NCBI RefSeq assembly: GCF_017833525.1
Contig: NZ_JAFICD010000004.1
Span: 248,001-312,000, forward strand
DNA: 64,000 bases
Source: Duganella sp. 1411
GTDB lineage: Bacteria; Pseudomonadota; Gammaproteobacteria; Burkholderiales; Burkholderiaceae_D
Direction of reading: 5' to 3'
Shown here: positions 42,703-51,700 of the stretch, one piece after another
Numbering within the stretch: the first letter of the stretch is position 1
How the letters are laid out: each line of letters begins with the position of its first letter
Program-made: the position numbers and the translations under genes
The notes under the pieces: generated by a model
The model's database searches: none
What the model saw: only the letters and a program-made list of their open reading frames with translations
Told to the model about the DNA's origin: nothing

Positions 42703-44945
42703 TAAAACTCCTTGCGCGCGGTGATGCCGAAGTAGCGTTCATCATCACGCGGCACCGCGCGCGTGACGTAGCCGGTCGAGGTGACCAGGTTGGTGGCATA
42801 GGACTTGTTGGCCAGGTTCTTGCCAACCAGCGCGACGCGCCAGCCGCCCGGCGTCGACGACAAGGCAATACCGGCGTTGACGACGCCATACGCGCCCTGG
42901 ATCGCGTCCGGCGACTGGAACAGGTCGAATTGCGTCTTCGCCTGATAGGTATAGTCGGCCGAGAAGTCGACGATCAAACCGTTCTGCAGCGGCAGCGCGT
43001 AGTTGGCGCGGGTGTAGGATTTCCACTTCGGCGAGAACGGCAACGGCCGGCCATTCAGGTTGCACGACGCCGTGGCCGCCGGCGGGCAGTTGAAGTTGTC
43101 GATGCTGGTGTCGGTGTAGGCCAGCGATGCGGTCAACGTCAGCTGGCGTGTTGGCCGCGCGTTGATGTCCAGCTCAACGCCCTTGGTCGATACATCACCG
43201 GCGTTGATCAGACGGGTGATGACTGTGCCGGCGACCGTGTCGAAGAAGTTGGCCTGGTAGTTGGCGTATTTGGTGTTGAAAACGGCGACGTTGGCCGTGA
43301 GCCGGCGATCGAAGGCGCTGGCCTTCAATCCCAGCTCGAACGAGTCGGAGGTTTCCGGCTTGAGCGCCAGGGTGTCGCGGCCAAGCATGTTGAAGAAGAC
43401 GTTGTAGGCCGGCCCCTTGTAGCCACGCGAATAGGTCGCGTAGGCGTTGACGTCGCGCGACAGCTGGTACTGCAGGCCGAGACGCCCGGAATAGCCATCC
43501 TCTCTGGTCGAGCCGCTGTTGCTTACGCCGGGCTGCACGCCGGGAAAAGCGGTCGTCGAGGTCGAGGTGCGGACATGGTCGTAGGACAGTTCATCCCTGG
43601 TCCAGCGAGCACCGGCGATGGCGCGCCAATCCGGCGACAGATTGAGCGTGCTCTCGCCGAACAGCGAGTAGCTGTCGTTCTTGACGCCATAGTCGGCGCG
43701 GCCCGAGTTGAGCGCCGTCGTGGTGACGATGCGTTGATAGGTTTCGCGGTCCTTGCCGTGCAGGTAGAACGCGCCGACGACATATTCGAGGAACTGGTCC
43801 TTCGGCGACGCCACCCGCAACTCCTGCGACACCTGGCGGAAATCGACGGTGCCGATATCGCGCGTGGCCGGATAAGCGGCCGTGATGCGCGCCGCTTCCG
43901 CCGCGTTGCCGATGGCCGAGGTGCTGGTGTACTGCGCATTGTCCCAGTCGCGCACCGCCGTGATCGACGTCAGCGTGTAGCCGCCGTTGCGCCAGTCGAC
44001 CTGCGCCGACAAGCCCTTATTGGTGTCGCGGATATCGCTTGGAATATCCGTGTTGATCTGGCGGTTATCCCGCGTAGCCGCCACCGGCGCGATCGCCTGC
44101 GAGAACGGCGCGCTGGTGGACTTGTAAGCGGTGAAGGACGGCGACGCGTTCGAGCGCAGGTAGTCGGCGATCAGGCTCACGTCCAAATCCTTGTTCGGCG
44201 TGATGTCGACGCGGGCGCGCACGCCTTTGCGGTCGTAGCCATTGACCTTGCCGCCACCGGCGTGCACGTTATCGACGTTGCCGTCATAGTCCGCATACAG
44301 CGCGGTGACGGCGGCGGTGACCACGCCTGGCTGGATCGTGCCGGACAAGCCGGCCCGCACGCGCTTCTCATTGCCCTTGTACCAGGAGGCGTCGACAAAG
44401 CCGCTAGTCTGCTCCGACGGCTTGCGGCCGATCACATTGAGCACGCCGGACGACGCGTTCTTGCCGAACAGCGTGCCTTGCGGACCACGCAGGATCTCGA
44501 TATGTTCGATGTCCAGCAAATCCAGCGTGGCCTGGCCGGGACGCGCGTACACCACGCCGTCGATCACCGTCGACACGGTCGGTTCCACGCCGGGCGACGT
44601 CGAGATGGTACCGATACCGCGCACGAAGATCGTCGAGTCCTTGTTGCCGCCCTGCTGGCGGAACGTCACGCTCGGCACTTCCTGCACGATGGTGTCGATG
44701 CTGGTGCGGTTGGCCTGGGCCAGATCGTCGCCGTTCAGCACCGACACGGCCACCGGCACCGATTGCAGCGACGCGTTGCGGCGCGTCGCGCTGACCGTCA
44801 CGCTGGGAACGGCGGTGCCGTCGGCGCGGTCCAGAATCGGCGCACTGGCCGCGTCGGCAGCCGCGTCCACCCCACCCGCCCAAGCCGAGCCGACAAGCAA
44901 AGCGCCCAACGTCAGCGCACCGATTTTTCTACTGTTGTTCCTCAT
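42702..44945 (-). CDS. TonB-dependent outer-membrane receptor
   Basis: A 747-residue receptor with signal peptide (RKIGALTLGALLVGSAWAGG). A TonB-box-like stretch precedes the plug domain (VTVSATRRNASLQSVPVAVS...), with plug motifs VRGIGTISTSPGVEPTVST and EILRGPQGTLFGKNASSG. The rest is the beta-barrel, ending in Phe (ITARKEF) as for outer-membrane proteins. AAGGGA precedes the start. It is divergent from a LacI-family gene over a 210 bp gap holding a palindromic operator, and is coupled to the LLM monooxygenase. The ligand is probably an organosulfur or related small molecule, by context only. Confidence 0.92.
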   Translation of the reverse strand: MRNNSRKIGALTLGALLVGSAWAGGVDAAADAASAPILDRADGTAVPSVTVSATRRNASLQSVPVAVSVLNGDDLAQANRTSIDTIVQEVPSVTFRQQGGNKDSTIFVRGIGTISTSPGVEPTVSTVIDGVVYARPGQATLDLLDIEHIEILRGPQGTLFGKNASSGVLNVIGRKPSEQTSGFVDASWYKGNEKRVRAGLSGTIQPGVVTAAVTALYADYDGNVDNVHAGGGKVNGYDRKGVRARVDITPNKDLDVSLIADYLRSNASPSFTAYKSTSAPFSQAIAPVAATRDNRQINTDIPSDIRDTNKGLSAQVDWRNGGYTLTSITAVRDWDNAQYTSTSAIGNAAEAARITAAYPATRDIGTVDFRQVSQELRVASPKDQFLEYVVGAFYLHGKDRETYQRIVTTTALNSGRADYGVKNDSYSLFGESTLNLSPDWRAIAGARWTRDELSYDHVRTSTSTTAFPGVQPGVSNSGSTREDGYSGRLGLQYQLSRDVNAYATYSRGYKGPAYNVFFNMLGRDTLALKPETSDSFELGLKASAFDRRLTANVAVFNTKYANYQANFFDTVAGTVITRLINAGDVSTKGVELDINARPTRQLTLTASLAYTDTSIDNFNCPPAATASCNLNGRPLPFSPKWKSYTRANYALPLQNGLIVDFSADYTYQAKTQFDLFQSPDAIQGAYGVVNAGIALSSTPGGWRVALVGKNLANKSYATNLVTSTGYVTRAVPRDDERYFGITARKEF

Positions 44946-45053
44946 TGCCGATCCCTTGATTTGAAAGCGCCCCTTGCGCCATATGCGGAAAATCCACTTT
45001 CATCATCGAAGAACCAACTTAGTTCCCCGCCTGACGTTTGCTAGACTTTGAAT

Positions 45054-45065
45054 GGTACCGATACC
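45054..45065. promoter_or_regulatory. Putative LacI-family operator
   Basis: GGTACCGATACC is a near-perfect 12-base palindrome (GGTA...TACC around CCGA with the central CG step) in the divergent region, 110 bp from the TonB receptor start and 90 bp from the lacI-like start. LacI-family regulators commonly bind such even palindromes with a central CG. It is suited to control both directions. Confidence 0.55.
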
Positions 45066-45155
45066 CTTTTTTTAGTGTCGATGCCGGCCGATTTGAAGTC
45101 AAAGAATTTAAAAACCCATCGATATGTCTTTTCTAAATATGCGCGGACAAAGCAA

Positions 45156-46211
45156 ATGAACGAACCGGGAAGCACGCGCAAACGCCGTGGCTCCGGCCGC
45201 GCGACCATCCACGACGTGGCGCGGCTGGCGGAAGTCGGCTCGATCACCGTGTCGCGCTACTTCACCGAGCCGGGACGGGTCGCGGCCACGCGCAGCGCGC
45301 GCATCGCCGCCGCCGTCAAGCAGCTGGGCTATGTGCCGAACCTGATGGCTGGCAGCCTGGCGTCGTCGCACAGCCGCATCATCGGCATGGTGATCCCGAA
45401 CATCTCCGGGCCGATTTTCGCCAGCACCATACAGAGCTTCAGCGATACGCTCAGCCGCCATGGCTACCAGCTGCTGCTGGCGTCGAGCTACTTCTCGGCG
45501 AAGCAGGAGGAAAGCGCGGTGCGCGCCTTCCTCGGCTGGAAGCCGGCGGCGCTGGTGGTGACGGGACGGTTCCACAACCGCGCCACGGAAAAGCTGCTGT
45601 CGGGGGCCGGGATTCCGGTGGTCGAGACGTGGGACTACGATCCGCGCCGCAAGCCGATACAAGTGGGCTACTCCAACACCGCCGTCGGCGAGCAAGCGGC
45701 GCGCTATCTGTACGCGAAGGGATATCGACGCATCGCCTTCGTGCAAAACAGCCTGGCGGGCGACTTGAGCGCGGTGGACCGCAGCGACGGCTACGCGGCG
45801 GTGATGCGCGAGCACGGCCTGCAACCAAACATCCATGTGCCGACGGCGGAGGCGCCTTTCGACGCCGGCAAAGAGGCCATCGAAGCGCTGGCGCTGAAAC
45901 CGGCGCGGCGCGGCGACCAGCGTGCCGAGGCGATCATTTTCGCCAACGACAATCTGGCGGCGGGCGCCCTGCTGGCGGGGCAGCGCGCGGGGTTGGAGAT
46001 ACCCGGGCAGTGCGCCATCGTCGGCTTTGGCGACTACCCGTTCTCGCCGTTGCTGCTACCCAGCTTGACCACCATCCGCCCACCGGGACGCGAGATCGGC
46101 GAAATCGCCGCGCTGCGCATTCTGGAGCAGTTGGGGGCGTTGCCGGCATCCGACCGGGACACACGCCTCAATCTGCTGGCCTGCGAACTTATCGAGCGCG
46201 AAAGCGCGTAA
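45156..46211 (+). CDS. LacI-family transcriptional regulator
   Basis: About 351 residues from the ATG at 45156 (MNEPGSTRKRRGSGR), chosen because the HTH follows directly: ATIHDVARLAEVGSITVSRYF (residues ~16–36), with the hinge segment ARIAAAVKQLGYVPNLMAGS. The C-terminal periplasmic-binding-protein-like core (IIGMVIPNISGPIFASTIQSF onward) binds an effector and ends with IRPPGREIGEIAALRILEQL. The frame extends upstream to 45048 but lacks support. It probably represses the divergent TonB receptor/monooxygenase unit and the co-directional sulfonate-binding protein 9 bp downstream. Confidence 0.88.
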   Translation: MNEPGSTRKRRGSGRATIHDVARLAEVGSITVSRYFTEPGRVAATRSARIAAAVKQLGYVPNLMAGSLASSHSRIIGMVIPNISGPIFASTIQSFSDTLSRHGYQLLLASSYFSAKQEESAVRAFLGWKPAALVVTGRFHNRATEKLLSGAGIPVVETWDYDPRRKPIQVGYSNTAVGEQAARYLYAKGYRRIAFVQNSLAGDLSAVDRSDGYAAVMREHGLQPNIHVPTAEAPFDAGKEAIEALALKPARRGDQRAEAIIFANDNLAAGALLAGQRAGLEIPGQCAIVGFGDYPFSPLLLPSLTTIRPPGREIGEIAALRILEQLGALPASDRDTRLNLLACELIERESA

Positions 46212-46220
46212 AGGAAAATC

Positions 46221-47150
46221 ATGAAGAACATCGCCGCCGGCTTGCTGCTGGCCCTCCCCCTGCTGGCGCACAGCGCGCCGGCGATCACCATCGGCTTCCA
46301 GAAAAGCAGTGGATTGCTGGGCATACTGAAAAATCAGGGAACGCTGGAGAAGGCCTTCGCCGGCCAGCAGATCAAGTGGATCGAGTTTCCGGCCGGCCCG
46401 CAGATGCTGGAGGCGCTCAACGCCGGCAGCATCGATTTCGGCAGCACCGGCGCGCCGCCGCCGGTGTTCGGGCAGGCGGCCGGCATCGACCTGCTGTACG
46501 TGGCGGCCGAACCGGCACCGGTCAACAGCGAGGCGATCTTCGTGCCCAAGGATTCGCCGGCGCGCACGGTGGCCGATTTGAAGGGTAAGAAGGTGGCGTT
46601 CCAGAAGGGCTCCGGCTCGCACTTCTTGCTGGCGTCCGCGCTGCAAAAGGCGGGACTGACGCTGGGCGATATCAAGCCGGTGTACTTGTCGCCATCGGAT
46701 GCGCGGGCGGCGTTCGTCAGCGGCGGCATCGACGCGTGGGTGGTGTGGGATCCGTATTTCGCCTCGGCGCAGAAGTCGTACCAGGTGCGGGTGCTGAGCG
46801 ACTACACCGGGCTGCCGCAGGCGAATGGCTTTTATCTGGCGTCGCGCAATTTTGTCGGAAGGTCGCCGAAGATGTTATCGGCGCTGCTCGAGCAGGTTGC
46901 GAAGACCGGCCAGTGGGCCAATACGCATCCAAAAGAAGTGAGCGCCATGCTGGCGCCGCAAATGGGTCTGCCGGTGAATATCGTTGAAACTTGGCAGAGC
47001 CGCACACGCTATGGCGCGGTGCCGGTCAGTCCCGCGATCGCCGCCAGCCAGCAGCGCGTGGCGGATGTGTTCTATCAGCAGAAACTGATACCGAAACCGA
47101 TCAGCGTAGCTAGCAAGGTATGGGCTTGGCAACCAGCAACCGTCAAATAG
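46221..47150 (+). CDS. Periplasmic sulfonate-binding protein, SsuA-like
   Basis: A 309-residue protein with signal peptide MKNIAAGLLLALPLLAHSAP. The sequence IDFGSTGAPPPVFGQAAG and LKGKKVAFQKGSGSHFLLA with GIDAWVVWDPYF match the SsuA/aliphatic-sulfonate substrate-binding family. AAAGGA lies before the ATG and the gene follows lacI by 9 bp. No SsuB ATPase or SsuC permease is present here, so it must use a transporter encoded elsewhere. With the TonB receptor and flavin monooxygenase it suggests uptake and oxidation of a sulfonate-like sulfur source. Confidence 0.87.
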   Translation: MKNIAAGLLLALPLLAHSAPAITIGFQKSSGLLGILKNQGTLEKAFAGQQIKWIEFPAGPQMLEALNAGSIDFGSTGAPPPVFGQAAGIDLLYVAAEPAPVNSEAIFVPKDSPARTVADLKGKKVAFQKGSGSHFLLASALQKAGLTLGDIKPVYLSPSDARAAFVSGGIDAWVVWDPYFASAQKSYQVRVLSDYTGLPQANGFYLASRNFVGRSPKMLSALLEQVAKTGQWANTHPKEVSAMLAPQMGLPVNIVETWQSRTRYGAVPVSPAIAASQQRVADVFYQQKLIPKPISVASKVWAWQPATVK

Positions 47151-47550
47151 ATCGGCGTAGTAATGTCGCACCAGGAAGTTTTCCAGCCTGCCGGTCAAAG
47201 GTCATCATCGCCGTACAGCCCAGCGCGCGGCTGGACGCCAAAATAAGACAATTTGCAAAATGCGCCTTACCTTGAGCCCAGATTTCCAGCGCCTCCACCA
47301 GGACGGCTTCCCGCTCGATCTGTACTTCGCCAGCGGCTCGCAACGCAGAAAAAGTGGTGATGATTTCGCTCTTTGAATATCGATACGCGCTGCGTAGCAC
47401 CCACTCGCACTCAAGCACGACCAACAACATCACAATCGCCCGCTGTTGCGATTCCTTAGCGCGCTGGATGAGTTCACATGCTAGTCGATATTGAGAGGGC
47501 TCATCGCGAACGATAAATCGAATCATGACATTGGTATCGAGCGAGATCAT
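47143..47550 (-). CDS. PIN-domain protein, VapC-like toxin with altered active site
   Basis: A 135-residue PIN domain. The first acid Asp5 (MISLDTNVMI) and the second, Glu47 (VVLECEWVL), are present, as is Asp119 (TFDRQAG). The usual third position, an Asp in a FADxL motif, is Asn100 here (KAHFANCLILA), and the Asp often at 97 is His. That would weaken or remove metal-dependent RNase activity. It lies 3 bp after an AbrB-like antitoxin gene, the standard vapB–vapC order. It overlaps the end of the sulfonate-binding gene by 8 bp on the other strand. Confidence 0.78.
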   Translation of the reverse strand: MISLDTNVMIRFIVRDEPSQYRLACELIQRAKESQQRAIVMLLVVLECEWVLRSAYRYSKSEIITTFSALRAAGEVQIEREAVLVEALEIWAQGKAHFANCLILASSRALGCTAMMTFDRQAGKLPGATLLRRSI

Positions 47551-47553
47551 CGC

Positions 47554-47769
47554 TCAGCGGGAAAGCTTCTCGATGGGAAGAGGCTTCTGGCCTTCCCGAT
47601 ATAACATACCGCCCAAATCGCAAATGCTGCGATTTTTGGGATAGATGATCGCGGCACCGGTCGTCGATATCGTGAATCGCACCAAATCGCCAGGCTTGAT
47701 GTTGAGCTGTTCCAGTACATCTTTGGGCAACGCGACGTTGCCGTTCTCATCCGCTATGACATCACTCAT
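47554..47769 (-). CDS. AbrB/MazE-type antitoxin
   Basis: A 71-residue swapped-hairpin AbrB protein: SDVIADENGNVALPKDVLEQ then LNIKPGDLVRFTIS, giving the DNA-binding beta-hairpin. The C-terminal ~30 residues (DLGGMLYREGQKPLPIEKL) would wrap the toxin. It precedes the PIN toxin by 3 bp and would neutralise it and repress the operon. Typical length for VapB of this type. Confidence 0.82.
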   Translation of the reverse strand: MSDVIADENGNVALPKDVLEQLNIKPGDLVRFTISTTGAAIIYPKNRSICDLGGMLYREGQKPLPIEKLSR

Positions 47770-47833
47770 GATCGCCTCCGCTTTTTTCTAGCTTAGCGAA
47801 GAAAACCGAAAGCGCAAGTGCGTTGGATCAGCC

Positions 47834-48262
47834 TCAGTGCTTGTGCCCGCAGGACGGGCCGTGCACGTGCGGCGCCGGCGCCGGGGCCTTGGCGGGATCG
47901 CGTCCGCTGTCGCCTTCCAGGCCCGCGGCGTGCAGGCGGTCCATATAGTCCTGCCACAGCTTGTCCTTCTCGTTGCCCAGCTTGTACAGGTAATCCCACG
48001 TGAACAAACCCGTGTTGTGGCCGTCCGTGAAGGTCGGCTGCACCGCGTAGTTGCCGACCGGGTCCATCGCGGCGATGCCGACGTCGCGCTTGCCGATCTG
48101 CAGCACTTCCTGCCCCGGGCCGTGGCCCATCACCTCGGCCGACGGCGAGTACACGCGCAGCAGCTCGAACGGAATCGAGAACGAGGCGCCGTCGTCAAAC
48201 TCGATGTCCAACACCTTGGATTTGTTATGGACGGTCAACGCGGTCGGATTCTTGGTGCTCAT
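47834..48262 (-). CDS. DUF971 (gamma-butyrobetaine hydroxylase-like N-terminal) protein
   Basis: A 142-residue protein with the DUF971 fold: PTALTVHNKSKVLDIEFDDG, then FSIPFELLRVYSPSAEV and GIAAMDPVGNYAVQPTFTDGHNTGLFTWDYL. The C-terminus is Pro/His-rich (HVHGPSCGHKH), a possible metal-binding tail. DUF971 is the small domain found in gamma-butyrobetaine dioxygenases and in Fe-S cluster proteins; the stand-alone role is unclear. Its start follows the HIT gene stop by 1 bp, so they are coupled. Confidence 0.85.
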   Translation of the reverse strand: MSTKNPTALTVHNKSKVLDIEFDDGASFSIPFELLRVYSPSAEVMGHGPGQEVLQIGKRDVGIAAMDPVGNYAVQPTFTDGHNTGLFTWDYLYKLGNEKDKLWQDYMDRLHAAGLEGDSGRDPAKAPAPAPHVHGPSCGHKH

Positions 48263-48263
48263 A

Positions 48264-48701
48264 TCAGGCTTTCAAACGTTCAACGATCGCCGCATGCAGC
48301 GCCGGCACCAGCGCGCGGCGTGCGGCCAGCGCCTCCGGCGCGCCGCTACGGACGGCCGTGGCGAAACTCGAGTTGGGGAAATGCGCGTCGTCCAGATAAC
48401 GCGGAATCACATGCCAGTGCACATGTGGCGTCATGTTGCCGAAGCTGGCCAGGTTGATCTTCTCCGGCGCCATCACGGCACGCTGCGCCGCCTCCACCGC
48501 GAAGACCACGTCCATCACGCGGTGGCGGTCGGCGGCATCCAGGTCCGTCATCTCCTTGACGTGCGCGTTCCACACCACGCGCGTGAAGCCCGGGTACTCG
48601 GCATCGTCGACGGCGACCACCGACAAGCGCTCGTCGCTCCAGATGACGACGCCCTCGGGCGGCGCCGCCAGCAGCTTGCACAGGTCGCAGGCCGCCGTCA
48701 C
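48264..48701 (-). CDS. HIT-family protein
   Basis: A 145-residue histidine-triad protein. The motif is NMTPHVHWHVIPRY (His-x-His-x-His). The N-terminus has CDLCKLL, seen in several HIT proteins, and VVAVDDAEYPGFTRVVWNAHVKE is typical of the adenosine phosphoramidase-like group. It hydrolyses nucleotide phosphoramidates or related compounds. The start is a GTG (48701) overlapping the stop of the dehydrogenase gene by four bases; no ATG is available, and the frame upstream is only a shadow. It is coupled to DUF971. Confidence 0.85.
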   Translation of the reverse strand: MTAACDLCKLLAAPPEGVVIWSDERLSVVAVDDAEYPGFTRVVWNAHVKEMTDLDAADRHRVMDVVFAVEAAQRAVMAPEKINLASFGNMTPHVHWHVIPRYLDDAHFPNSSFATAVRSGAPEALAARRALVPALHAAIVERLKA

Positions 48702-51700
48702 ACCAGCACCCGCTCGATGCCGCCGTCGTTGGCGCGCTTGACGTAGTCGGCCATCCAGTTCTCGCCCAGCAGGTGCTTGGCGATCTCGACGACGATGTAG
48801 TCGGCCGTGGTGCCGGCGTCCTCGCCGTAGCGCGACACGCCGCCCAGGCAGGCCGGGCAGCTGGTCAGGATCTTGACCTCGCCATCGAAGCCGTCGGCGC
48901 GCAGCTTGTCGGCGCCTTTGATGACTTCCTCTTCCTTGCGGAAGCGCACCTGCGTCGAGATGTCCGGACGCGCGATCATCAACGTGCCCGAGTCGCCGCA
49001 GCAGCGGTCGTTCTTCTCGATCTTGACGTTGTCGTGGGTGGCGATCAGGCCGTTGACGGTCTTGGTGGCCTCCTGCAGCTTCATCGGCGTGTGGCACGGC
49101 TCGTGGTACATATAGCGTGTGCCGGTCACGCCTTCGAGGCGCACCTGCTTCTCCAGCAGATACTCGTGGATGTCCATGATGCGGCAGCCCGGGAAGATCT
49201 TCTCGAACTCGTACGTGGCCAGCTGGTCGTAGCAGGTGCCGCACGACACCAGCACCGTCTTGATGTCCAGATAGTTGAGCGTGTTGGCCATGCGGTGGAA
49301 CAGCACGCGGTTATCGGTCATCATCTTCTCGGCCTTGTCGTACTCGCCCGAGCCGCGCTGCGGATAGCCGCAGCACAGGTAGCCCGGCGGCAGCACGGTC
49401 TGCACGCCCACTTCCCACAACATCGCCTGGGTCGCCAGGCCGACCTGCGAGAACAGCCGCTCCGAGCCGCAGCCCGGGAAGTAGAACACCGCCTCGGTAT
49501 CGGCCGTGGTCTTCTTCGGATTGCGGATGATCGGGATGACCTTGTCGTCCTCGATGTCGAGCAGCGCGCGCGCGGTCTTCTTCGGCAGGCCGCCCGGCAT
49601 TTTCTTGTTGATGAAGTGGATCACCTGCTCGCGCACCGGCGGCTTGCCGACCGTCGGCGGCGGCGCCTTGGTCTGCTTCTTGGCGAATTTCTTCAGCAAA
49701 TCATTACCCAGGCGCTGGGCCTTGTAGCCGATGCCGACCATCGCCGCGCGGGTGGCGTTGATGGTGGCCGGATCGGTGGCGTTGAGGAAGAACATCGCCG
49801 CCGACTTGCCCGGATTGAAGGACTTCTTGTCCATCTTGCGCAGCAGATTGCGCATGTTCATCGACACGTCGCCGAAGTCGATGTTGACCGGGCATGGCGT
49901 CACGCATTTATGGCAGACCGTGCAGTGGTCGGCCACGTCCTCGAACTCTTCCCAGTGCTTGATCGAGATGCCGCGCCGGGTTTGCTCCTCGTACAGGAAG
50001 GCCTCGATCAGCGACGACGTCGCCAGGATCTTGTCGCGCGGCGAGTACAGCAAGTTGGCGCGCGGCACGTGGGTCGAGCACACCGGCTTGCACTTGCCGC
50101 AACGCAGGCAGTCCTTGACGCTGTTGGCGATCTCGCCGATGTCGCTTTGCTGCATGATCAGCGATTCGTGGCCCATCAGGCCGAACGACGGCGTATAGGC
50201 GTTGGACAGGTCCGCTTCCATGCCGGGCAGGTTCAGCAGCTTGCCCTTGTTGAAGCGGCCTTCCGGATCGACGCGCAGCTTGTAGTCGCGGAACGGGCCG
50301 ATCTCTTCCTCGGTGAGGAACTCGAGCTTGGTGATGCCGATGCCGTGCTCGCCCGAGATGACGCCGTTGAGCGAACGGGCCAGCACCATGATGCGCGCCA
50401 CGGCGGCGTGCGCCAGTTGCAGCATCTCGTAGTGGTCCGAGTTGACCGGCAGGTTGGTGTGGACGTTGCCGTCGCCGGCGTGCATGTGCAGCGCCACGAA
50501 CACGCGCCCGCGCAGCACGCGCTTGTGGATGGCGGTGGCCTCGTCGAGGATCAGCTTGTAGGCCGCGCCGCTGAAGATCTGGCGCAGCTGGGCGCGGATT
50601 TCCTGCTTCCACGTCACGCGGATGGTGCGGTCCTGGACGACGTCGAACAGGGTCGCGTCCGGCTGCGTCTTCAGGCGCTCGTCGAACACGGCCAGCAGGC
50701 GATCCAGGCCCAGCGCGGCCAGCTCGCCGGTGACGGCGTTCAGCGGCTTGTCGAGCTCGGCCAGCAGGAAGGTCCAGCGGTCGCGCACCTGCGCCAGCAA
50801 GGCCTCGGCCTGCTGCACGCGGTCGCCCAGCATTTCCTCGTCGCCCACGGCGTCGTCGGCGTCGTCGCTCTTGCCGATCGGCAGATTGCCGGCGGCGAAG
50901 AACTCGCGCAGCTCGTCGACCAGTTGCAGCTTGTTCTTGATCGACAGCTCGATGTTGATGCGCTCGATGCCGTCGGTGTACTCGCCCATGCGGTTGAGCG
51001 GAATGACCACGTCCTCGTTGATCTTGAAGGCGTTGGTGTGCTTGGCGATGGCGGCGGTGCGGGCGCGGTCGAGCCAGAACTTCTTGCGCGCCTCGGCGCT
51101 GACGGCGACAAAGCCTTCGCCGACCCGGGTGTTGGCGATGCGCACCACTTCCGAGGCGGCCATGGCGACCGCGTTCTCGTCGTCGCCGACGATGTCGCCG
51201 AACAGCGCCATCTTCGGCAGCACGCCGCGCTTCGATTTGGTGGCGTAGCCGACCGCGCGCAGGTAGCGCTCGTCCAGATGCTCCAGGCCGGCCAGGCGCA
51301 AGGTGGCGAACTGCTCGCCCTTGGCCGGCAGGCCGTCGAGGTAATCCTTGATCTCGACGATCGACGGAATGGCGTCGCGCGCCTGGCCGAAGAACTCCAG
51401 GCAGACGGTGCGCGCGAACTTCGGCATCTTGTGCAGGATCCAGCGGCCCGAGGTGATCAGGCCGTCGGTACCCTCCTTCTGGATGCCCGGCAGGCCGGAC
51501 AGGAACTTGTCGGTCACGTCCTTGCCCAGGCCCTCCTTGCGGAAGGTGCGGCCGGCGATCTCCAGGATCTCGGTCTTGAACGGCGCGCCTTTCGCTTCGC
51601 CGCGCGCGCTCGGATGGGTCCACTCCAGCTGGAAGCGGGCCAGCGGCGTGTCGTGGATCTTCGACAGGTTGTGGTCCAGGCGCGTGACCTCGAGCCAGTC

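Noticed and set aside
45048..45155. Upstream extension of the LacI regulator
   Set aside because: The extra ~36 residues precede the helix-turn-helix, overlap the operator palindrome, and lack conservation-like features.
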